Positions 9,628-18,219 of a stretch of 64,000 nt of DNA are shown piece after piece. This stretch comes from Haliclona indistincta (Eukaryota > Porifera > Demospongiae > Haplosclerida > Chalinidae). The DNA lies in the NCBI GenBank assembly GCA_964017065.1, contig OZ024786.1:13259469-13323468 (forward strand). Reading direction: 5' to 3'. Both the position numbers and the translations under genes were made by a program. Each line of letters starts with the position of its first letter. The stretch's first letter is position 1. Under the pieces are notes generated by a model. That model made no database searches and was not told the origin of the DNA. It was given only the letters and a program-made list of their open reading frames with translations.

Positions 9628-11781
9628 CACACACACATGTGTATGTGGAGAAATATATACCTCAAATACCTGCCGATACCTATCACTAGCACTGCCGCCT
9701 ACTAGAGTAGGTATTGCAGGTGGTAGACGCTGCAGAACAAGCAGTCTCTCTTTTCCGTTGATAGATGTCCATTCAAATTTGTCCTTGACAGGTCTACCGT
9801 TAGCATCCTGCTTACACCAGACCTGCAGTTACCAGTGAATTAGTGCAAGTGAACCAAAAATTATCGTTTTCTTACTTTAAAAGGGACACCACATGAATTA
9901 ATGGCTGACACGAGCTGAATCATATTGTTGGGCTGACCCTCCTTGAACAGCCGACTCCGAGTGTCCAGCTGAGCCATTCTGTTGATGAGGGCTGAGATCA
10001 GTCGGTCAGTGATCCTAAGGAGAAGGTGTAACTCGTCGACTATGACATGGTCAAGCTCGATGTCAAAAAGAGGCTCGTGGATACAGCCCAGGCGTTGGTG
10101 AACGTCGGACTTAGTGCAGCGATCTTTTAAGCTCGACAGCGTCCTCTTCTTTATCTTGGAGTCCTCTAAAGACACTGTCATATCAGACCTATTGACGATT
10201 GATAAAGTGAACTGAAAATATGCACATAACAACCAACCTTTGGTCACAATGAATGGTGCACCATAAACACGCATATAATGAGTTAGCAGCATTCAAACCC
10301 ATTGACATGAGCAAGAACTATACAATAAGCATAACACATTATGTAGAATTTTGATTGATTGTATATACCTTGTAATCACCGCCAAGATAAAATGTCAATT
10401 TGACATCAGCAACTCCTACCCTCACGGTGCCTGCTCTCTTCAGCTCGTGAATGCTGTCTAGAACTGGCTGGAGAGATCCCTTAAGCCTGGCAAAATTCTC
10501 GTCAATCTTGACAGCTGCAATAGTATGGTTACCTACAAAACAGATAAATTGTGTCGTGACAACTAGATAATAGCTTACCACAACCAGAGAGGGCGCTGGT
10601 AGAAGTAGAATGAAAAGGTAAAGAAAAAGAAACAAGAAAGAACTGAGAAGACTTGGAGAAGTGAGCGCCATCACCACTGATCTTTACTCCGACTTCAGTA
10701 CCATCCTCTGGTGACTCTCCTAACTGTGGTCATATTCAGTAGAAGTTTAATTACTAAAAATGAACAATACCTCATCTGACAGGACCCGGGACAGACAATC
10801 CTTAAAAGAACGATAGGCCCCATGGTAAGGTGATGGTACTGGCTTTATGTCTATGTCTGAAGATATAGACTTCCTTAGCCTTTTCACCTTGTGAATCCTA
10901 AATAATAATCGAATTTAAATGTAATCATAACAAAAAACCATAAAGCACATGTACCTTGACAAAGTGGGGTTGAGCATGGCGAGTTCGTGGTAGAACTCAT
11001 CCGAGACACCAAAGCGCTCTAGCAGGAACAGTGTCTGGGCAATGGCATGGTCAGACGGAGCAGGAGTAGGTGATGGTGTTGGCTGGCTGGTGTCGGTGTA
11101 ATTGAGGACAACAGAGCTTCCTGAACTGTCACTCATAGTGACGGATTGTACGTCCAGCCCAAAACTACTCACAAACCAAAGTGCCTTTTCTGTGGAGGTC
11201 TTCAACTGAGACAGTTTACGTTTGCGCTGACGCTCGCCCACCTGATTGATAGGCAGTCCGATGTTTTGGGACGAGCCTTCATGGGGGGTTGCTGCTCTAA
11301 GTCGTTCTTTTAGCAGGGCAATAGTCTCCTGGTATCCATCACACTTCTTTGCCCACTCTGCTATGTCCTCTCCATCATCCAATACAGTGTCTTCCAACTC
11401 CTCCATCACTGCTGTTGCATCCACTGTCTCTCCCTGGTACACATCGAACATGGTGCTTTTGCCTAGGTAACTCTGCCGTGCTCTATGTGGTTTGGTCTTA
11501 GCGGCTTTGCGGGCAACATCTCCAGCTCTACGGTATAAGTGAAGTTGGAGTCGCTCGCAATGAACGTCAACAGTGACGATCCTACCACGCACAGCCTCGT
11601 TCAGCAGCTCGACCAGGTTGGTCGAAGAAGCGTCGAACTGCTCGTACCACTCTTGCAACAGACGGTTTGGAACACGAAGGCAGCACACAACATCACACGC
11701 TTTGTCTACTCGCCGGCAAGCAGAATTAGCTGATAAGGTCTCAACTTCGACGACAAATCCACCTTGAGAAGAAATAGCCAT
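8906..11781 (-). CDS. Ten-exon transposase-like protein with RAG1/Transib-like motif order
   Basis: Ten exons on the minus strand (11781-10955, 10897-10771, 10723-10579, 10532-10369, 10317-10238, 10188-9876, 9822-9670, 9514-9443, 9395-9245, 9192-8906) join through GT-AG introns into 2319 bases: 772 codons plus stop, with no frame break. Motifs in order: VKISGDGAHF (first candidate acidic residue), GNHTIAAVKIDEN, YLGGDYKFLL (second acidic residue), ACLWCTIHCDQR (CxxC zinc-knuckle type), DELHLLLRITD, then MHILVYHAPE and FSGQGVEKNNDEAKR (third acidic residue). DDE recombinases of the RAG1/Transib group have the same order: D, D, CxxC, histidines, then E in an E-x-x-N-K/D context. The N-terminal 270 residues are not recognised; the last 60 are Ser/Thr-rich. 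The catalytic assignment is inference from motif order. Many introns in a transposase are unusual but not unknown (compare P elements). Confidence 0.7.
9546..9636. repeat. (CA)n in intron 7 of the transposase-like gene
   Basis: Uninterrupted AC repeat of about 90 bases between exons 8 and 7 of the minus-strand gene. Confidence 0.95.
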
Positions 11782-12553
11782 CTCACAAACAGTTTAGAAC
11801 TTACTTTCAGCTGCTAAACTCACAAAGCAGCTGCTTACCATACCGCTAGCTAGCTAGCTTGAAGACCACGTGCGCGATGATGATCATCCATACTAATCTA
11901 CTGCTGTAGGAGCCTGAAGGCCGTTATAGGTCCAAATATTTCATCTATTCATCCAAAGAAGAGCTAAAAACAGCCAGAGCAGAAAAAAACGTATACAACT
12001 ACACTAGCAAGATAGAAAATGAGCTAACATAGCTTGAGCAACTGTCGCGAGGCCATGCTCTTGATATTGTCTCCGCCTTACGCTCCACCCATTTTAATGA
12101 TATTCATGAACATGTTTACTAAAAAGATGTGTTTTTCAAAACAAGTTTGTCCCACTAAAAATTTGTGATCAAGAGTCTTAGGACACAATTTAACTCTTTC
12201 TCTACGCTTTCTGACGTTGGTTTTTGTAAAAATAAGGAAGGATCGCCTTCAAAAATTTGTTGCAAGTACCCAAGGTAGCATAATTTTACAAGCTAATGTA
12301 TGGGTGCTATTGGAACGTGTACAGCATTTACTCGCGGCGAGTTTGTCCTACCTAAAAGCGAACTACCCTGTATTAAAGCGTGCCTATCAGAACCAAGATA
12401 AGTTGAACAACACTTTTTGACGTTGGTTTTGGTTAATATATATATACGAGCTTGACTACGAAGCGTAGAAAAACCATGCCCAATGCCGTCCATAGATTTT
12501 TGGCTCGACGTGCACGGAGCGCGTGACGGCTGAATAATCTCCGTGTCAGCTTT
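11782..12553. other. Right subterminal region of the element, with direct repeats
   Basis: Presumed promoter side of the minus-strand transposase-like gene; no gene seen. TGACGTTGGTTTT occurs at about 12211 and again at 12419 in direct orientation, close to the element's right end. Subterminal repeats of this kind often bind transposase, but that function is inferred. Confidence 0.45.
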
Positions 12554-12887
12554 TTTCTGGCAATGGGGATTATATAGTTCTATGAGAAAAAATAGAGATG
12601 AAGATTGTGAGGGACATGTGTGTACACATTAGAACCACTCACTTGTAATCTCTTCCCAACCAGCGATCCTTGTAAGTGAGAATGTACGACCGTTCTCATG
12701 GGAATCAATCTACCGACTCAGGGTAGAACCACCAGCGGATGAAGAGAGGAGGCTGTATGGCAGAGAAAAGGGTGGAGTTTGGGATAGTGAAGGAGGAGGG
12801 GATTGAGGTAGCTAGGCAACAAACTGAAGATATCAGAAAAATTAAGTTCAAACCACATTATGACTGTACTGTAATTTTGGTACTAAC

Positions 12888-13142
12888 TGAGCGGATTTGA
12901 GAAAAGGGGTCACTTCGCGCATGTAATTTTCGAACTAACGCATGTTTTCAACTTGCTGGCATTCATCCAAATTTGGTCCCATGGCTCTAAAATTTGATAT
13001 ACAGCAAGCAGAAGGATCAAATATTATCTACTAAAAATTTCATCGAGTTTCAACAATATTTGACCGACTAACAGCCATTTGAAAACAGGCGTGCATTCAA
13101 AAATTACATGCGCGAAGTGACCCCTTTTCTCAAATCCGCTCA
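12888..13142. mobile_element. MITE with 43-base terminal inverted repeats
   Basis: 255-base element starting TGAGCGGATTTGAGAAAAGG and ending with its inverse. The inverted repeats (12888-12930 and 13100-13142) match perfectly. It is non-coding and sits in the last intron of CARD gene copy 2; copies 1 (about 1230) and 3 (about 45965) lack it. The target duplication is not clear. Confidence 0.8.
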
Positions 13143-13222
13143 CATTAATACTGACCATTCAACAATTTTTGTTAAAAGTGAATAATATTATTATGCTAAT
13201 AAACCACCAACTACAAATATAA

Positions 13223-14246
13223 GCACCAAAGGTGCAGATGCCTCGGTGGAATGCCACAATTTCACATATACAATGAGTTTAAATTCATTGTATATGTGAA
13301 ATTGTGGCATTTAAATTTGTCTGACAAATTAATTATTAATATAGAGCTAATGGTATCCAACTTTTATTTACATCATAAATATCCACAAACACAACTATCC
13401 ACCATTCCACAAACACAGCAACTGTAGATGCACGTATACAGGATTTCTATACTGCAATCAGATACACAGTAAACTGCAGCTATTATACCTTTCTGTAAGC
13501 AACTAGCTAGACTAAACTCCACCTATTATACAAGCTATAGCACAATTCCTGTACAGTAACTATCCACCATTCCACAAACACAGCAATTGCAGATGCATCT
13601 ATACAGGATTTCCTGTACAGCAGTCACAATGCTTTAGTTATGCAATCAGAAGCCAATCAGTGCTAACCACAATTCAACTGGGCGTGTCTACAGTGTTTAT
13701 TTAGCACAGCACACCATATCACGAGCTAGATAGCTTCCATAGCTTGCTTACATGATTTCTCTGGACCTGCGCTGCTATCCTATAGTAAAATTCTAACCTA
13801 TCAGCTTCTAGGTAGTCAACTGTGGATAGCTTTGCGTTTGAAGAAGTCCAGATCGCCAGCAACAGCCATGATCAATCGCGAGTGAGTAAATAGCGCCATA
13901 ACTCACGAACTAAGCTTCGTATGAAGTTTTCACATGATCGAAAGCGAGATAATACCGTGTTCTACTTGCATTGCTAGTTTCAGGACTTATAGCTTTCAGC
14001 ACGCGCTACATAACCGAACCGTCGCTGCGTCACCGAACCAGGTGACGCAGTAACTCACGAACAGAGCCTTATAACCAAAATCCTTACAATTCATTTTCGA
14101 GCAAATATCGATTTTAGCTTGTGTTGCACGTTTCAGCGCTTAGTTTTAAGCGAGCGACGAGAAATCCTGCCGACAGACAGACACATACACAGATACACAA
14201 ACAGACTACCGTATGCCCCGTGGCTCCGCCCACCGAGGCATAATGA
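13223..14246. mobile_element. Dispersed repeat with TGCCTCGGTGG inverted ends
   Basis: Inserted in CARD gene copy 2 relative to copies 1 and 3. Left end ATGCCTCGGTGG (13239-13250), right end CCACCGAGGCAT (14230-14241). It contains repeated CATAACTCACGAAC and TTTCAGCGCTTAG motifs. A second member with the same right-hand end lies at about 22480-22731 plus 26379-26452, split by a LINE. No coding frame. Exact borders are approximate. Confidence 0.55.
13250..13311. repeat. Perfect 27-base hairpin
   Basis: 27-base stem (13250-13276 with 13285-13311) around an 8-base loop GTTTAAAT, within the left part of the 13223-14246 repeat. Likely a small nested inverted repeat; no function visible. Confidence 0.8.
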
Positions 14247-14270
14247 AGCAAGCAACTCACACTATGATCC

Positions 14271-14271
<1 letters not shown>

Positions 14272-14336
<65 letters not shown>
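14272..14336. repeat. (CA)n microsatellite
   Basis: AC-dinucleotide tract at the position equivalent to 1336-1505 and 46080-46140 in the duplicated unit. Confidence 0.95.
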
Positions 14337-14338
<2 letters not shown>

Positions 14339-16095
14339 GTGTCTCACTACCCTTAACTCAAGGGTCACACATACCTGGTGAAGACAGGGCACCTGTGTAC
14401 TAAGCAGGCACTGTGTGCTGTGCTAACCAACCTCCTGGAGCTGGGCAAGGAGCTCTCAGGAGGACCAGCTATGCCTCCCAATACAGGAGAGGGCACCATA
14501 CATCCCACCAAAGCTTTTTATGGATAAAGAGACACAAACAGTGGACTATAATGCTTCTATAAGTCTCTTGTTGCCCTAACATACCATGACACTGACAGCA
14601 TCATCCAGTTGTAACAGCATGCTTAGATTTGCAATATAATCAGCATTATTTTAGTTTCCCAGATCCTGCTATCCTACTGTACTATTGGTAAACCACATTC
14701 ATTTGACTACATTTGTCTCTAGTTTACAAAAGAGTGCATGTTATGTAAACTTGTTAATTACAGGTTACCACAGGAATATTTCCCTTTGTTGCAAGTAGAA
14801 GTAAACTAACCTGTTGAGCAAGATCTTCAACAGTCTTGTACTCATGGCGTCCTAGTCTCACCATACTCACACCTCTGTTACGCAGTTTGTCTTCAATGGT
14901 AGGATCACATGTTTCAGCCATCTTTACAGCTTCATCTTTCAACGTCAGTGGAATTGGATTGATAGTGAGAGTCTATAATAAGTAGACTATAGCGGCTAAC
15001 CAATTAATTCACTGCACTTAAGCTCTCTCTTCTTGAATGGAGCTGGGACCTGCTCACCCTCATCACTGCACTGTATAGTGATCATGATAGTTACTGAAGG
15101 ATACTCATACCACACAACCACAGCTATTCATGATAAAGCACAAATACATGTCTATATATAAACCCATACAATGGAAGGATTACCAAAACATTATAGACTA
15201 ACTCTTTTTAAATCATCGGGTACTCTTTCATCAAGCTCAACTGATCCTCCATTGAAATTTCCTTCAACCAAATTAGGTCGACCTGTGTTGAATGACGAAG
15301 CATTGATTGTAACTAACAAGTTTACCTAAAACAACTCACTTTGTGGCAGGACATTATTTGCACACGCTGGACTTCTTTCTCTGTTTCCCAGCACTCCCAC
15401 AATAGTCGGTCTGTCCACAGTAAAATTAATTTGCTTTGTTCTCTCGTTTCTGGTGCTTGAATTTCTCTTGATCTCTCGGCTGTTGGCAGGTTCCTGGCTA
15501 TGGTCACATACGCTGAAGATGGAGGAAGTCCGTGTGGGACAACGAAACTGCCTTCCTGAGCAACAGCGGATTCCTGTTAAGGAGCGTGAGGGAGAGAAGG
15601 AACTGAAGGTACCGACTGCCCTCCTGCAGGATTTTCCTCTTCATCATCTTCGCTCTGACTCCAGTTTCTGCCTCTTTCGTTACCTTGAGTAGCATGCTAA
15701 GGACGCCTATCGTCAGATTTCTCCTCTGCATGTAGAGACATCTGACCAGCTGGCACACCTGAGAGAGACAAAGCAAAACAGCTATCATTCATAACATGTG
15801 AGCGGCAAGGCTCTAGGTAGTGAGTACTGACCATTTCCTAACACCCATCCCTCAGTGTTAACTCTAGCTGTGGTAGCACTCTGTCCTGACTCCTGGATGG
15901 GAGGTCCTCCATCATCACTGCCTTCACCTCCATCATCTCTTCTTCTGTGTCTTGCTCTGTCAGCTTCAACACTTTGAGGACCAGCTTCATCGTCAGGCTC
16001 AGCCCTCTCTCTGTCACCCACATCATCACGATAGACCAGATGCTGCTGATACACATCAAACAACTCACGAGGAGCTCACTTACCCTTAGAACGAG

Positions 16096-16237
16096 CTGAG
16101 AGAGAGAGAGAGAGAGAGAGGGAGGGAGAGAGAGAGAGAGGGGGAGGGAGAAAGAGAGAGAGAGGTAGAGAGAGAGAGGTAGAGAGAGAGAGGGAGGGAG
16201 GGCGGGAGGGATAGAGAGAGGGAAGGAGGGAGGGAGA
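16096..16237. repeat. GA-rich tract in intron 2 of CARD gene copy 2
   Basis: GA repeat with GGGAGG interruptions. On the minus strand it is the polypyrimidine tract preceding the exon 3 acceptor. Confidence 0.9.
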
Positions 16238-16635
16238 AGATCGAAAGATGATCAAAAACATGAAATCCATCACTCACCAACGGCGATCAATTTCTCTACT
16301 GCACTAGAGTGTCCTAGTGGGTTCTCATCGTCGTCACGGATACACATGTACAACAGGTGGCACCCGTACACGCCTCCTTTATAGACAAGAGTCAGTAAGT
16401 GGTCTGCACGTTGCCGTGGAGTCTGATAGGGACTGGTCAGTAAATATAGCTCACTGGGATCAGACACGATACCATACTTTAAGAGATGACTAGAGAGAGA
16501 TGAGACATTTAACCAACGCCATATCTCAGACCAACAGTTCATCACGACTTCATTATCAATGTAGAAATGTTGACCAGGTTGCTGGTCATAATCTCGCCTG
16601 ACCTCCTCCCTCACTCTGTCCTGTGTGTCCATGAC

Positions 16636-16644
16636 TGAGAGAGG

Positions 16645-16743
<99 letters not shown>

Positions 16744-16763
16744 GGGGGGAAGAGAGAGGGAGA
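16636..16763. repeat. (GA)n tract in intron 1 of CARD gene copy 2
   Basis: Nearly pure GA repeat forming most of intron 1; the exon 2 acceptor lies at its edge. Confidence 0.9.
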
Positions 16764-16868
16764 TGAGTAACAAGGTGCTTGAGGTATTTGTGCTCACTCA
16801 CCATCTTGTTCCGTGCGATCTCTCACTCCACGAACTGGTTGGTAGCCAGCAGGAGGTGGATACGCCAT

Positions 16869-17028
16869 CAGTTCTCACACACTAGTCAACTAGACAATGG
16901 CGATCTTCAGCTAGTAGCCTTGGAAAGCACAACAAAACTGACAAACACACGAGCCTGGAGTAAGAAGGGGAAACCCCTGTAAAGATTGATCAGCTGACGT
17001 CATGTTGTTTATGCACACTCCCACGAAA
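16869..17028. promoter_or_regulatory. Bidirectional promoter with CRE site, pair 2
   Basis: 160 bases between the divergent start codons of CARD gene copy 2 and the C2 NLR fragment. TGACGTCA at 16995-17002. Nearly identical to 3994-4158. Confidence 0.55.
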
Positions 17029-17562
17029 ATGGCGGATAGCTCTGAGTTTGAGACAGTGAAAGGCAAGTTAGTCGACATCTGTCGCTGTGTTCCTGAATCA
17101 AGCGTCGTCGAATTTTCAAGCGAGCTGCTACAAAATGATCTCATTAGCTTTGCTGGTCACCAGGCGGCCATTGCTGTCAACGCGTCACCACCAGCTAACA
17201 GGGTTGCTCATCTGGTCTCAGAAGCCATGAACAGTGTCAGCAATTCACCAGACAACTTCTACAAGTTCATCTCTATCCTAGAGAGCAGGAACGCACAACT
17301 TGCCTCAGCTATAAGAAGTGACTACTCGGAACGACAAGCCTGCTTACGACTTGATCCTAAACCGGAAGATCCCTCCGTGAATCACTTCGTGACCGACCTT
17401 CGACAGGTGTATAGAACAGCCCAACCTCCAACCTGGGACCCTCTCACTCAGTGCCAGCATGTCAAACTAGCCATGATAAAGGAGAAAGGAAAGCGATATG
17501 GCAGTGACAAGATGATTGCAGAGAGCAGAGTAGAGGGAGATGTGGACAAAATGTTGACAAAT
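17029..17562 (+). pseudogene. CARD-NLR fragment C2 (CARD and linker only)
   Basis: About 178 codons matching the N-terminus of C1 and C3: CARD (DNFYKFISILESRN) and the LRQVYRTAQPPTWDPL linker, up to DVDKMLT just before the NACHT domain. NLR homology ends at about 17562 and is replaced by a tandem repeat; the frame runs on through the repeat to a stop at 17623-17625. No NACHT or LRR follows. The CARD is uninterrupted, so a CARD-only protein of about 199 residues could be made. Such a product could in principle act as a decoy for CARD-NLR signalling; that is speculation. Confidence 0.8.
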
Positions 17563-17835
17563 CATAGCAACAGTGCTATGGAAGTACAGGCTAGTGACAG
17601 CTTATCCAGCAGCAGCAGATCATAGCAACAGTGCTATGGAAGTGCAGGCTAGTGGCAGCTATCCAGTAGCAGCAGATCATAGCAACAGTGCTATGGAAGT
17701 GCATGCTAGTGACAGCTTATCCAGCAGCAGCAGATCATAGTGACAGTGCTATGGAAGCGCAGGCTAGTGGCAGCTATTCAACAGCAGCAGATCATAGCAA
17801 CAGTGCAATGGAAGCACAGGCTAGTAGTAGCGATT
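17562..17835. repeat. 56-58-base tandem repeat at the C2 breakpoint
   Basis: About five copies of a unit with ATCATAGCAACAGTGCTATG followed by GAAG..CAGGCTAGTG.CAGCT.ATCCAGCAGCAG. The same unit reappears, in the same orientation, at 22200-22315. Confidence 0.85.
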
Positions 17836-18219
17836 TCACATTTTTTTCATTAAGTGAATAGTTGTAGGCATAATCAAAAATCTACAACTGTTGTTCTACA
17901 AAATGCAACAAAAATGAAGTCTCTAGCTACAACCAACCTGGAGATATGAATTTTTAAAGTAAGGTACTTAGGCAAAAGTATGTGCACTACTTGACTATAC
18001 AAACTGTGGCACCTGTTAAGTAATGGGTCATTAATTAGTGGTTTGGACTTAAATCACATTATTAGAAAGAAAATTTAACTAATCAGTAAAATATAAATCT
18101 CAATGTCTAAAAATAAGTTCAATGATAAAACTATATCTTCTCCCATTAAACCAGTCAGTGGTACCTGGCACAAGACTTAAAATTTTACCGTATAGTAGAG
18201 ATTTTCAGAACCATCACTC
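17836..18219. other. No gene seen
   Basis: AT-rich DNA between the tandem repeat and the stop codon of the 944-residue gene. Confidence 0.5.

Larger units (their letters stand above)
7226..12565. mobile_element. Two-gene DNA transposon candidate with CATTGCCAGAAA inverted ends
   Basis: The segment starts CATTGCCAGAAA (7226-7237) and ends with its exact inverse TTTCTGGCAATG (12554-12565). Outside it, the left flank (GAATGGAAG) and right flank (GGGATT...AGTTCTATGAG) reconstitute the continuous sequence seen at 905-935 and 45650-45680, which are empty sites in paralogous blocks. Inside are two convergent intron-containing genes: a chromodomain gene (7335-8145, +) and a 772-residue transposase-like gene (8906-11781, -). 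No convincing target-site duplication is visible; only a single G is doubled, and the right flank has a small local change. The ends match perfectly for 12 bases, then diverge. The inverted ends, empty sites and coding content together support a mobile element; its class is inference. Confidence 0.7.
12640..16868 (-). pseudogene. Minus-strand CARD-domain gene, copy 2 (interrupted)
   Basis: Second copy of the gene at 986-3993. Exon 1 (16802-16868, MAYPPPAGYQPVRG start) and exon 2 (16278-16634, CARD-like) are intact and of exactly the same lengths as in copy 1. Exon 3 (15832-16095) has a TGA at about 16075, in a context that also reads as a splice donor (GGTAAGTGAG), so a short alternative exon is possible. 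Exon 4 (from about 15756) has an in-frame TAG after SDDRRP. Further exon-like pieces at about 15270, 15050 and 14815-14970 match copy 1. The last exon (12640-12850) is separated from the rest by a MITE (12888-13142) and a roughly 1-kb repeat insertion (13223-14246). With these breaks it is probably a pseudogene. A truncated product with only exons 1-3 would still carry the CARD. Confidence 0.5.

Noticed and set aside
7226..12565. Classic Transib ends (CACAATG) or RAG-type recombination signals
   Set aside because: The ends read CATTGCC; no CACAGTG-like heptamer with spaced A-rich nonamer was found at the borders.
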